The translations under genes were made by a program, and so were the position numbers. A stretch of 60,000 nt of DNA from Adiantum capillus-veneris (Eukaryota; Streptophyta; Polypodiopsida; Polypodiales; Pteridaceae). Below are positions 41,158-52,654 of this stretch, in pieces. Every line of letters begins with the position of its first letter. Positions within the stretch are counted from its first letter, which is position 1. The notes below the pieces were generated by a model that was not told where the DNA came from, ran no database searches, and saw only the letters and a program-made list of their open reading frames with translations. Location: contig CM043944.1 of assembly GCA_014529385.2 (NCBI GenBank), forward strand, positions 51,411,768 to 51,471,767, read 5' to 3'.

Positions 41158-42350
41158 TTAGTTTTCTATTACCTTAGGTGCCTCCTCGAGTTTCAAGGAT
41201 GGTAAGGTACTCTCCCAGGATCGAACTTGAAGTGGTTCATCAGGTGATTCTTGAACACTGGAAGGTGTGGATTCCTTTGTAGCTTCATGGAGGTCCACTA
41301 TTGTAGGTGGAGGCTGTGTAGAAGCTTTTACCTCTATGGACGTATTACATGAGGAGCTAGAAGCTTCATGGAATTCCCCCCTTCCTGAGCTAGGTAGAAT
41401 AAATTGGTTTTGCTTTGGAGCCCAAACTAGCTCTGGACTACGTGTGTAGCATTTTGTGATCTTTCCCTTCCCACGGTCTGCCATTGACTTTAGCGTTACA
41501 CTGTTTGACTTATATGGGTTTGTTGTCGATAGGGAAGGACACATTTTACGTTTAGGTACCCAGATTTGCTCATTTCCATCATAGTAGCCTTGGGCTTCTA
41601 ATAGTCGTTTTGAATCCATCGTGATTTGGTCTTGACTCTCCTAGAGCGCGCTCTTGGTTTTCCAGGGAAATTTTTTCTTGAAATGGATGGGAGGGTTGAG
41701 GTAGTTGGAAGTAAGGCCTTGGGGACCCATTGATATGTACTCTTAGGTCCTGCAAGTTGAGTACTTGCAATATTACTGTTTGCTGCAACTACAAGTGTTG
41801 AAGTGCTAGGTTCATGGGTAGCCGGCAAAGACGAGTTAACCACCTTGGCTTGTGAATGTTGGCTATCCTTCAACTTTGCTAGAGTTTGCAACGTAGGTGA
41901 CTTGGCTTGAATGATAGGGGTAAGAGTCGGTGGTCGCGTCGTGACACTACCAGTATCCCAATCAATAGTGCATTTAGTTGCCAACATCCACGTGCGTCCC
42001 AGGTTTACGTTGCCTTCCATAGCTCCCGCGGGCATGACTAGAAACCTCTGTACTATGCTTCCATTTTCATAGACAACAGGGGTCTGAAGGACTCCAAGAA
42101 TAGTAGTTTTCTTTTTATTAATGCCCTTGACTTGCATCGTACTCGGGGATAGGGTCGGTTTCCCTAATTGACACCAAACTCCATAGGATAACAAATTGTG
42201 TTTAGCTCCTGTATCTAATAAGGCATTGTATAGTACTTTCCCATAGGGGCTATTTAGCTCAATTGGGTATCGTAGGGGTGGCTGAGATTCTAATGATTCG
42301 TTATCTGTGTCCTCGAAAAATGCTTGCGTGATTCCCAGATTAGCCTCTCA
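41158..42350 (-). pseudogene. second retropepsin-like domain with W-x-P-K tail, downstream of integrase
   Basis: It continues in the same frame as the integrase, after a stop at 42348. About 45 codons on, the sequence reads ALLDTGAKHNLLSYGVW (DTGA codons 42215-42204), then ILGVLQTPVVYENGS, and about 90 residues after the DTG a NVNLGRTWM, the counterpart of the LGR stretch near the end of retropepsins. A Ser/Thr/Pro-rich linker follows. The tail carries YQWVPK, WVPKRK and WAPKQN plus a fourth related motif at a one-base shift near 41605, then VQESPDEPLQVRSWEST. The element already has a protease in the normal place, so this is an additional domain. An aspartic protease cleaving a capsid or env-like product is the simplest guess. 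Confidence 0.7.
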
Positions 42351-43894
42351 TTGGCGTCTAAGACGTTGTTGTCGTTCTCGAGCCTCAACTCTTGCTTGGA
42401 TTTTTCTAAGCTCTGCTTGTTCCTTGGCAGCCTTCTTTTGATGGATGGCTTGCAACTCTTCCTGGCTTAAAGAATTATAATATCTTTTGAATTTACTCCC
42501 ATTAAGGAATCCAATGGTTTCAACTCCATCTAGAGTCTCCACACGAATGGTACCTTGCGGGGTAATTTCACACACTCGATATGGTCCCTTTCCAGCTTAT
42601 TTCAATTTCTTCTTTTCATTACGTACCCCGTACATAAGAACCTTATCACCAACATTGATGTCTTTATCCTTTAAATGGCTATCGAACCACTTCTTTCTCC
42701 TATCCTTCTCCACTATAGCATTTCGCACAGCTAATTGCCTCTCTTCATCTAGCCTTTCCAAGATATATAATCGCTCAACTAAGGGGTTACCATCCCAACC
42801 TTCTTGAGAAGCTACTCGAAGACTAGGAATGACAAACTCCCATGGCATAACTGCTTCTTGGCCATACAACATCTTAAACGGTGTGCAATTAATAGCAACT
42901 TTATACGTAGTACGATAAGCTCATAAAGCTGATGTAAGCTTTAGGTCCCAATTAGTGCGATGAGCCTCGACTGTCTTTGTCAAAATGGAGATGAGAGTTT
43001 TGTTGGTACTCTCAGCTTGGCCATTTGCTTGGGGATAATAGGGTGTAGACTTGTGGTGAGATATCATGAAGTTTGATGTGAGTTCTTTTATTACTTCATT
43101 TATAAAATGAGTTCCATTGTCACTCACAAGTTCAAAGGGGCATCCAAAACGTGTGATAATGTTCTCAAAGAGGAACTTAGCTGTTGTTTTTGCATCCGCC
43201 TTTCGTGTTGCTTTTGCTTCAGCCATTTGGTTACATAGTCGGTAGCCACAATGATATATCGTGATTGCGTGTTACGTGCAGCCGGACTAATCGGTCCTAC
43301 AAAGTCTAAGCCCCACATTTCAAATGGTTGGGTTACCTTGATGGGATGTAGAGGCATCCTATCCCTTCTTTGTGGCTTCTTGAAGCGTTGGCATTCGTCA
43401 CATTCCTTTGCAAAACGTGATGCATCCTTAAACAGAGTGGGCCACCAATAGCCTGACTGTAAGATCTTTCGGGCAGTCAACTTTCCTGAAAAGTGACCAC
43501 CAGCTACGCCCATGTGTGCCTCTTGTAGAATATATAAATACTCATCCTCGCGGGCACAGCATCTAAGAACATCATCTTTTCCTCTCTTATAGGGAGCTCC
43601 AACCAGTAAGCAATAGGGTTCTCATTCCTTGATTAATTTTCGAGCTATATCTTTTCGCAGCTCTTTGGGTGGAAAACCATTAACTAAGAAGTTAACAATC
43701 TTTTCACTCCATTCAGGCATTGTCTCAACAATGAACAAAGGAGTATCAGGCAATTCATCATCAACCCCCGTAGGAGCTTCGCCATTAGGGATACGAGATA
43801 AATGATCCGCCATGACACCCAATAGCAAATTTTGATGCATTAATATGCACATGAAAAGGTACATTCCAATTAGGTGTTCGCAGGATTGGAGCAC
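42351..43894 (-). pseudogene. pol: integrase of family B, broken
   Basis: 43894-43622 joins the end of the deleted RNase H region (MADHLSRIPNGEAP) to the integrase linker. 43513-43124 has the HHCC zinc region (HMGVAGGHF...CDECQ) and the first catalytic Asp (WGLDFVGPI). A frameshift near 43226 leads to 43226-42921, with the second Asp (LVSDNGTHF) and the Glu (PQANGQAESTNKTL). 42872-42597 and 42575-42348, split by a TAA, hold the C-terminal GPY/F-like module (GPYRMCEITPQGTI) and a Gln/Arg/Glu coiled-coil-like end. All three DDE residues are present, but the gene is split. The enzyme inserts the element DNA. Confidence 0.92.
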
Positions 43895-45800
43895 TTGTTA
43901 GGGCCTTCTTTAATAACTCATAAGATTGATGACATTCTTCCGTCCAGTGAAACTCGATAAGAATCTTGTACAATGGACGCGCTATCTCGACAAATTTTAA
44001 AATAAACCTTCGATAATAACCAACATGGCCCATAAATCTTTGAACTCCTTTATAGTTCGTAGGTGGTGGCAAATCGGCAATGGCTTTAATCTTACTTTCA
44101 TCTATGGATATCCCATTCTTGGACACTATATGCCCTAGAATGACTCCATGCTTAACCCAAAATTGGCATTTGAAAAGGTTCAATGAGATGCGATAAAATC
44201 TGCACCTTTCAAATATTTTTCGTAGATATAACAAATGCTTCTCCCAAGAAGAATAAACACAAAGGTCGTCTAGGAAAGCTTCACAAAACTCCCTTAGAAA
44301 TTCTTTAAACGCAGTGTTTATTAATCGTTGGAATGTAGCAGCGGCATTTGTTAAGCCAAAAGCCATAACACGAAATGCAAACACTCCAAACTCTGTGATA
44401 AAAGCAGTTTTAGCTTGGTCCTCTAATGCAATTGTGATTTGATTGTAACCAGAGTACCCATCTAAAAAGCTATAAGATTCCTTGCCCGCAACTCTTTCAA
44501 GCACATGTTCTGAATATGGCAAGGGATAATGATCTCTCCTAGTAGCTGCATTAACTTTCTTGAGGTCCACGCACACTCTTAGTTTCCCATTCTTTTTTGG
44601 CACAATGACTAGTGGAGAAACCCATTCTGAGTGCTCAATAGGGTATATGAATCCACATTGGATAAGTTTTCCAATCTCCTCTTGTACAATTTTGGCGTAC
44701 TTTGGATTCATTGGATAGGGTCGTTGCTGGACAGGTTTAGCAATGTTGATCATGGGAATTGTATGTTTCACCACAGAAGGTGGAACGCCCTTCATGTCAT
44801 GATATGTCCAAGCAAAGATATCCTTGTATTCCTTGAGGAGCTCCTTAAGTACAACCTCTTCAGTTTCGGTAAGGTCTTGAGCAATAAAGATTGGTTTAGA
44901 CTCCTCACCTGGTTCTGCTAATTCTATCTCTTTAACTACCGCTGGACCATCATAGACTCCACTGCTTCCATTGGTAGGTATTCGTTGGGCTTTGGCATAC
45001 ACAACCTTTCGCTCCCCCGTGGCATAAGATTTAAAATGTTCAGGAGCCGTATGTAAGTCAGCAGGCTCTTGTCCTGACAGAGACCTTTCTTTTAGTTCTG
45101 CCTTCTTTTGTTGTTGTGCTAACTCTCGGTTTTGACGTCTTCTTATAGTTTTACTCAATTTTGGCTCTGTAACCTCCAATTGAGCGAGGTCAATTGGTCG
45201 CAGGCTACACCACATGACACTCTGGAGATGTTCACCCCAATTGTCTACTAGCTTTCGATGAGCATCACATGCCCCTAGATAGCTAAGCCATGCTGCAGTA
45301 GATCTTTCCTTGTTTATCCTAGCTCTCACATTTGCTCGATATCGTCGTCTCTTATATGACCTTTGTTTCTTGTTAAGGTTTTGATTTTGGTAAATGTTTG
45401 AACTCGACTCGCCTGATAGGTCTTCGCTTGTATTTTCTTCACTCTCATATAAATTACCATAGATGGTCATACTCGGCCTTGAGTGTTTAGTTTCTATACT
45501 TGTTTCACTCGATGTTTCCTCGGGTTCTGAATCCATTTCTCCCTGAGATTCCGTTTCTAATGTGTATTGGCCTGAAGCCTTTGAGGAATCATCGGTTTCA
45601 CTCTCAGGTAGGTGTGCCTCTTTCTTATCATCGGATGTTACATGCGCTACACCTAACATGTTTACTGGTGCAATGTGTGGTATCTCTTCCCCATCTGGTG
45701 TTACCCAGGTTGTTCCTCTAGCTCCCCATGTATCTATAGTTGCTGCTAGGTGGACCCAATCCACATTGTCCGACTCAGTCATCCCAGGTAGTACATCCAT
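43785..45800 (-). pseudogene. pol: reverse transcriptase of family B with long N-terminal spacer; RNase H deleted
   Basis: 671 open codons in the same frame as gag-protease. Residues 58-135 are acidic and Ser-rich, and 144-170 are basic (KKQRSYKRRRYRANVRARIN), a region rarely seen between protease and polymerase. Reverse transcriptase spans about 340-640, with KKNGKLRVCVDLKKVN, YSFLDGYSGYNQI, FRVMAFGLTNAAATFQRL and AFLDDLCVYS, the catalytic F-L-D-D at 509-512. After the first strand of RNase H (VHINASKFAIG) the sequence jumps to its far end. The third copy still has about 330 bases there. A TGT shared at both deletion edges points to microhomology joining. Confidence 0.93.
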
Positions 45801-45986
45801 AAAAGGAGAGTTCTCCCCAATATCCGTGTCTTCGTTACACGTGTAACAATACTGTAATGGAGCTGAGTGAATTGTTGTGTCTCGATTATCAATGATGAAT
45901 TTATTTCCTAGAGGATGCGTTCGACCACTTAAAAGATCAACTCAAATGACAGAGTCTTGGAACTGTAAGTAGACGTGGTTTTTGGA

Positions 45987-47795
45987 CTAGTCATGCACCA
46001 TTTTTGCTTCCCTCATGAATGGACGCCCTAAGATCATCTCAAATGACATAGGATGCTTGGAAAAATCCATAACAATGAAAGTCTGCCTTACCTTGTGTCC
46101 CAAGACCTTGATCCTAAGATCCTTTAGCATTCCAATAGGCGTAACAATAGATCCATTAGCCATTTTTACCACTACGCTTGTGGCTTTAAGGTGAGGTCTC
46201 CCCATAGACTCCCAGCAATTTTTAGTCACAATGCTAACCCCAACGCCACCATCAAGGATTCCCTTCACAGTTAATCCCTTAGTAGTGATTGGTATAGTTG
46301 CATTAGATTCATCACCTTCAAAGTATTGTCCCAACTTGTTAACGGGTATTTCTATAACAAGGTTCTTATCTAGGTTGGGTTTTGGATCTAAGTGTTCCTC
46401 CTCTATTGGCATCTCCCCAACTCCATCCATCTGTGCAAATTGTGGTAGCCCAAACTTTAGTTCTCCATTGAGGAAGGCTCGAAGAGCTGAGACTAGCTCG
46501 GGGTCTTTATATAGTTTGGACATGATGGTGGTTCTAACTTCTGAAGACATGAAATCCATCAATTTGGCAATGTTTAACGGCACCTTTTGGCCTTGAGTCC
46601 CTTGACGTGGGGAAGATGGGATCTCCATTTCTTCGATAGGATCAGGTAGTCCCTCTGTAAACATTCTTTCCATCAAGAAGTGAGTACCCCCACTTTCCCA
46701 TGACTTTAAGTCACTTTCTTCTTGGATGACACTAGGTATGTCCAAGGGTCTATGGACTTGGTGAGGTTGTTGTTGTGTAGGGAACACGATGTCTATAATC
46801 CGGATCTTCCTAGGTGCTGGTTCTAGATCCCTTTGGGTATCTTCTACCAAACTCCTTAATTGCTTGACTCGCTCAATCTCCTCTGTAGGGTTTGGGTAAG
46901 TTCCTATCTTCTTTTTGGATCCTGGCCATTGTGGCTCATGAAGATCTTCCTTGTTGGTTTCTATGTTAGTGGTCGTTTTGGTCTCCATGGTGTCACCTGA
47001 ATCAGAATCTTCTTCAGCGTCGTTCATATATACGGGGTCATCACCAGTCCCTATGTTGGTCTTTGAGCTGGGGTCTGACTTCGCTGCTTTTTGCGATCTC
47101 TTTCTTCGTGTTTTCTTCTTTTTCTGAGATTGGGCAATTGATGCCGTGTCTCTTTCCTCAAGAATATAATTTTGTTTTTGGAGCATCGATCGTGTGATTG
47201 TGTTTACTGGTACTTTGTTTATAGTTGGTGGTGTCCCATCAACAATCTCTATTAAGTTCAATGGTGTGATTTTCGGTGCGTTTGGATTGTTAAGACACTG
47301 TGCGATCAAATGATCTATGCCACAACGATTACAAGTGAGTATTGGCATTGCCAATGCACTCCCTTGACTTGTTTGCATTAGTGCAGCATTCTTTTGCATT
47401 CTAATGGGGCACTCAACTACTCGATGTGGTCCACCACATTCGTAGCACTGAAGAGGTGGTCTCCTGGCAAAACTATTAATGTTTTGGCCTCTTGCTGCTA
47501 GCGCAGTAGCTTGATATACCGGTTTGATTTGTCCCCAATGGTCTTCCATATAGTACATGGGACACTCCTCAAGCATGTCGACTCCATAGGTGATACTAAA
47601 GTCTATGTCCTCTTCGCAATCTACATAAGTAATAGATGACTCGCAACCTATTTGGTTCATAGGTGTAACTCTTGGATGAGGGGGTTGCGGTCCTAGCACT
47701 GGCGGTGGCAACGGTGTGGTTTGGACCACATTTTGGGTTCTAGGGACCATGTGCTGTAATGGCAACTGTTGCTCCATGGGTGGGGTAGGCATCAA
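45987..47795 (-). pseudogene. gag end with two zinc knuckles, and first protease of family B
   Basis: 602 codons in the gag frame, after a TAA at 47841. Residues 117-129 (CYECGGPHRVVEC) and 155-167 (CNRCGIDHLIAQC) are knuckles with the short spacing C-x2-C-x3-H-x4-C. A basic stretch (KKKKTRRKRSQKAAK) and an acidic stretch follow. The retropepsin domain is at about 495-602: GILDGGVGVSIV (Asp-Gly-Gly where Asp-Thr/Ser-Gly is usual) and SFEMILGRPFM. Asp-Gly-Gly variants occur in plant gypsy proteases, so activity is uncertain. A TAG ends the piece at 45987, and another stop follows before the polymerase part. Confidence 0.88.
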
Positions 47796-47840
47796 TGCAG
47801 GAACTCGAGGTGAGTCTGCCCAAGCTATAGGCGGTCTATT

Positions 47841-50342
47841 TTACATGATGCATTTAAGCATTAGGCAATCGTTCGCTTGATGGCCATACCTACCACACGC
47901 GTTACAAGTCCCGTTAAACTTTACTCTGAAAGTAGGGCATTCACTCGTAGTATGTGGGCCCAAGCAAATTGAGCACCATTGTTGCTCCCTTCTTGGATAC
48001 ATATGAGTGTTTTGTGGAGCACGATTACCCCTAAGGCTTTCTTGGATGGCCTTGGTGAGATCTGCCAAAGTCATCTCAGATATCGTTTGCTCTTTCACGA
48101 TTGGCTTTATCTTCATTGGCTCATGCCCTGATGCTTGCGAGCTACTAGACTTCGGCTCGGCAGACACTCTTTCTCCTGCAATCATTAAATTATCCTCCAA
48201 TTGGATTGCATTCATGGTGACTGCTTCCCAAGTAGTGATACCTCTAATGACTAGGCCATTATAGATACTTCCTTGTCGTAGTCCCCTAATGAATCTATCG
48301 AGCAATTGGTTGTTGTTGAATCGCTCGTTTGGATTGCATCGAGAATTCAAATTCTTTAGGTGACTAATGAAGTCTCTCACGGATTCACCTTCTTCTCGTT
48401 GGGCTTTCTGGAGCTGAGAGGCTACACCCCAAAGTACTCCCTCTCGTATGTATTCTTTTAAGAACAGTCTCCTAAGAGTAGAGTAGATCGTTTTCTCTTC
48501 TACCCTTAAGGTTCTATACCAATCTCCAGCCTTTCCGCTTAGGGTCAAACTCAAAGCCTTACACTTATGTAGCTCATTGTGCTCTTCCAAGGAATCGCAC
48601 ACATGTTCAAAGACTTCCATATGCTTTCTAGCATCTCCGTCTCCACTGAATTTCTGTGTGAACTTAGCTACTTGAACTGCCTTGATCCTAGGCTCTCTAT
48701 CAGGTGCACTACGCATGTTTTCCGCAATAGAGCGACCGATAGTTTGAGCAAATGCTGCCAAATCTCCTATTTGAGCAGGTATAATGGGTGTATGTGCTCC
48801 TGGAACCACATGTGAGATGGGAGTTGGCCTTGGTCTTGGCATACGTGCGGCTCTTGGGTCCCATATTTCGTATGGTGGTGTACCAGACGGTGGTCCAAAG
48901 TTTACAGGCATGGCCCTAGGCATAGGGGGTGCCTGATATTGCATGTTATTATTAAATGGCATGGCTCCAGTTGTATAAGAGCTTGGATAATTCCATTGTG
49001 GATTGTAAGCTCTTGGAATAATCGGAGGTGTAGGAGCTACATGAGGCTGAGGTACGACAGGTGCACATGATTGATACATACATGTAGGTATAGCTGGGGG
49101 CACTGTGCTACTAGGCATCGACGCAGTGTTAACAAATGAACTCCATGGTGTACTTCTTGTCATGCTCACCACTAGGATATGCATGGTAGTCGTAGTGTCA
49201 TTAAGAGAAAGATGAGCTAGATCTGGGAAGGTAAAGCTGCCACTTGTGGGCTCAGATTGTACTGAGGCTGCTGGCGAAACAACATATGGAGGATCAATGG
49301 GGCTCACTGAGGGAGTCTCCATTTGTGACAGGGTTGGTTGGTTGGCCTTTCCCGTATCCAAGAATCTCATTAGGCCTGTTGAAGGCATGTTGATCCCTGT
49401 GTTCTGTCTTTCTAACTCGACAATCCTATGGAGGACATCACAGACTTTCTGTTGTTGCTCATCTATGCTAGTAGCACCCGATGTGGATTGTAGAACATCT
49501 AACCAACCCACATGATAGGTGTGTCCTGTGTACCGATCAGTTAAAGCTTCTGCTTGTAGGTCATACTCCCAATTTTCGTTTAGGAATATCCCATCTAGGC
49601 CTAGCGTGCTGGAGGTTTCCCTTGAAGTGGAAGCATTATTGCTCCCCATCGCTTGCCCCTCCGTGACTGCTACCTTGGGAGCACTCGGTTTCTCAGCTGG
49701 CATGATTTTTGTCATAGGAGGCTTTGCTTTCAGGGCTCGACTTTGTTCTAGCCTTCGTAGGTTCTCAATTTCCCTCTCCCTTGTTGCTTGCATATAGCGT
49801 TCGATCTCTTGCACTTCGGTAAGACTCCGACCATCGGGTAGTAGAACCTCAGAGGGAGATAGTCCTAAAGGATCAGGAGGTGCAGTGGATGGAACATTCA
49901 CATGCACACTCTCAAGAAGCATAGGGTCTATTTTAGGCATGAATGACGAATTTACTTCCCCACTCCCTTAATTTATTTCATTAACCGCATGTTCGGAGCG
50001 AGTAGCTCTACTAAGGGTCTCTTTTAAGCGGCTAAACACGCTGGACCCGGGCCGTGGGCCCATGGCATGCATGTCTTGACTTGAAATATCAGGGTTTGGT
50101 GTAGGATACCCCTCCATGACTTCGTAGTCAGAGGAAGAATCACTAGACGCGATATGAGGATCTTGGGTCGCGCTACCTTGAGTCCCGACCGGAGGTCCAG
50201 AACCTAGGGTGGAGGAATAATGGGTGCCCGCGTAAATGGAGGCACTATCAATATGCTCGTGCTCTAACACTCGTCCAAAGCGTAGGTTCATATGACTTGG
50301 ATCCCCTAGAAGTGTCAGTGAGTGCCCGTGAAGGCTGCTCAC
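47841..50342 (-). pseudogene. gag: gag of family B (large)
   Basis: Open from MSSLHGHSLTLLGDPS at 50342 to 47841, with one stop at 49968; 49940-47841 alone is 699 codons. The first half is low in order: Pro/Ser/Thr/Met-rich, with a charged helix at residues 40-70 (EVQEIERYMQATREREIEN). The Retrotrans_gag domain is at about 430-560 (KFSGDGDARKHMEVFEHVCD, LSGKAGDWYRTL). Two knuckles end the piece: CSICLGPHTTSEC (short spacing) and CNACGRYGHQANDC (normal spacing), residues 656-692. With the two in the next segment, that makes four knuckles. Gag packages the RNA. Confidence 0.9.
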
Positions 50343-50960
50343 CTAGTATTTTTGGGTGTTTTGCAACCCAAGTTTTTTTTTTCTTTTTGGTCCTCATGCT
50401 TAAATATTTTCGTTTTTTTAAATAATTTAATTATTATTATGATTATTATTATTATAATAAATTTTATAGGCGACCCTTTCTTGGCCACACACACTGTCAA
50501 CACCTACCTAACCTCTCTATCAACAGCTCACAGCTCACTACCTTATCTACTTACTAACAGTGCTGCTAACCACTAACTAATCTGTTAACCACTCTGCTAA
50601 CTGCTTACTGACAGTGAGCTAACTGTCCACCTACTTCCTCTCTCACTACCTTACTGTGCAAAGAGTGTGTGCAGGCAAACCTTAACAGAAAACTGTGTAC
50701 AGACTGTGTGCAAACAAAAATTGCTAACTGTCTACCTTCTTATTCATTCACTGCTAACAAGCTAACGACTACTAATTGTGCAAAGACCGTGTGCAAACAG
50801 AAAACACAAGATTATGCAGAAATCACAGAACTTGCAGACAATACAGAAATTAACAACTTGCAGAAAAATAACTCATTCCTCTTCCTCTTCCTCTTCTTTC
50901 TTACTACAAACAACTCATAGAAGAAGCACAAAGTGCCTCTTGGGCTTAGTGCAGGGCGAT
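50343..50960 (-). other. 5' leader of family B
   Basis: About 620 bases. On the minus strand it has three degenerate copies of a GTTTGC...CACAC...TTTGCACA motif (50650-50810) and many GTTAGC/GTTAGT words (50500-50640), then an AT-rich stretch of ATT/ATA units (50425-50465). Confidence 0.65.
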
Positions 50961-50978
50961 TCCCCGGCAGCGGCGCCA
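50961..50978 (-). other. primer binding site of family B, Asp-tRNA type
   Basis: On the minus strand TGGCGCCGCTGCCGGGGA, four bases after the LTR. Confidence 0.9.
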
Positions 50979-50982
50979 AAAA

Positions 50983-51589
50983 TGTGCGCTCCTTGCCGCA
51001 CTGTCGAAGCAAGGGACTTACCTAACACTGTGTGCGAGCCACAGACGGCTCCAAGCACACAACTAGCTTAACTAGTAAGCTCAAAAGAGGGCAATGGTGT
51101 GTCACTCACCGCTCTATGCTCCTGCCGTGGAGGATTCCTCGCCGCGAAGAAGAAGGAGACGCCGCTACGCCGCGCTCAACCGCCTCACCGCCGCCATGCC
51201 GCCACAGTGCTCGATCGCACACACTCTCTCTCTCTCACACACACATACACACACACACACACACAAGGAGGTGAAGAAGAAGAAGATGGAGATGGAGATA
51301 GAGCAAGAGCACTCTTCTATTGCACAAATGAGAGAATCCGTGAATTTTAGGTTTAGTTGGCTTTTATATGAGCTCACCCCATTCACACTTGGGCGCCCAT
51401 GCTTAGCCAACTAATCCCTTGAATGTCCCAGTTAGAGTGCGCCTCTCATCGGCGATGACTCTTACCCTTTTCCTATTCGACCGACAAGCCCAGTACCTGA
51501 CTCTACCAAATAAATAATACAATGTCCACCGTAGGTTACAACGTCCGTCTCGTAGGTGATAGGGTGTCCGTGAGCCGTGAGGGTTAACA
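50983..51589 (-). repeat. 5' LTR of family B
   Basis: Matches 38421-39039. TATA is near 51362 (reversed). Short CT/CA microsatellite at 51223-51264. Confidence 0.94.
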
Positions 51590-51594
51590 GCATC
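51590..51594. repeat. target site duplication GCATC (right)
   Basis: Exact match to 38416-38420. Confidence 0.92.
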
Positions 51595-51694
51595 CATGTG
51601 TCACTCTCTCCTTCGTTTCAAGAACTTAAGAAACTTTTGGTTTCAAATGTAAAAGTGAAAGGTAAGTCAGAAATCATTTGGTTTAAACTGTAAA

Positions 51695-51900
51695 AGTGAA
51701 GGGTAAGTAGCAAGTACACTGATGGTAGAAAATGAAAAGACTTAGTTTTGACTTCTGAGTTCTGTCAAAAGTCACAATACTTAGTACCATATATATATTT
51801 ATATTATGTAAACTCTTTAGCAAGGCCATAGAGTTTCATTCCAGCCTTCAATTTTGAAGGGTAATTACTTTTGTTTTTGTAAAGGATGGCTCTACTTCGC
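51695..51900 (+). repeat. dispersed repeat, copy 2
   Basis: Homologous to 36937-37135, same orientation. The 13-kb family B insertion lies between the two copies. Confidence 0.7.
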
Positions 51901-51962
51901 AGCTTGGAAAAATAACGAGCAACGAGCTGTACCGCACGTCGATAAGTTGGTCTCCCTCGAAC

Positions 51963-51964
51963 GT

Positions 51965-52003
<39 letters not shown>

Positions 52004-52004
52004 T

Positions 52005-52056
<52 letters not shown>
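51963..52056 (+). repeat. (GT)n(GA)n microsatellite
   Basis: A GT run, then GA with GTGA interruptions. Confidence 0.95.
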
Positions 52057-52057
<1 letters not shown>

Positions 52058-52077
52058 GACTTTGTTATTTGCTGTAG

Positions 52078-52078
<1 letters not shown>

Positions 52079-52170
<92 letters not shown>
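52079..52170 (+). repeat. (GT)n(GA)n microsatellite
   Basis: A second compound run only 23 bases after the first, with the same GT-then-GA order; probably a local duplication. Confidence 0.95.
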
Positions 52171-52172
<2 letters not shown>

Positions 52173-52587
52173 AATCCCATTTAGTCTTGCTGAGCAGTGC
52201 CATATGTCTATTTCTGTTTGAAAGAGAGAGAGAGAGTGCCATTGATTGGCCTTGGCACTTGACAGCGAATGCTCCCCCCCCAACCCCAAACTCGATCATG
52301 AACACAACCCACCACTTACTTCATGTACAACTTCTCAAATGTTGCCACAACATGCCTCATGTAGTTTACTCTATCAACACCCCTGGCTACTAATAGGTGA
52401 TCCACCACAAGCCCCACACCCTTATACAACCTCAATCCTCTGCTGGCCAGGACACCAAGACTCTGGATCCAATACATGTCCCACTCGCCACAAGCGCTTG
52501 CTGAGCCACCTACTCCTCTATTACTTCCTGTCCACCACCCTTCATCCTGACGAGCTCCATTTTTGCCTAGCTGCGACCCTCCACACC

Positions 52588-52588
<1 letters not shown>

Positions 52589-52649
<61 letters not shown>
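52589..52649 (+). repeat. (GA)n microsatellite
   Basis: About 60 bases of GA. Confidence 0.95.

Positions 52650-52654
<5 letters not shown>

Larger units (their letters stand above)
38421..51589 (-). mobile_element. family B Ty3/gypsy retrotransposon, 13.2 kb
   Basis: Minus-strand element with LTRs of 607 and 619 bp (about 20 differences by eye plus microsatellite length), Asp-tRNA primer site, purine tract and perfect GCATC duplication. Order: gag, protease, reverse transcriptase, integrase, a second protease-like domain with tail, an internal TATA segment, an acidic ORF, a long noncoding part. RNase H is deleted. The primer site places it in the Tat/Athila branch by common usage; the clade is not proven here. 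Confidence 0.95.

Noticed and set aside
44631-44921. Plus-strand ORFs inside 43-50 kb
   Set aside because: Antisense frames of the family B gag-pol region.
50500-50640. Telomere-like CTAAC repeats
   Set aside because: Irregular spacing and not the plant telomere unit; part of the family B leader.
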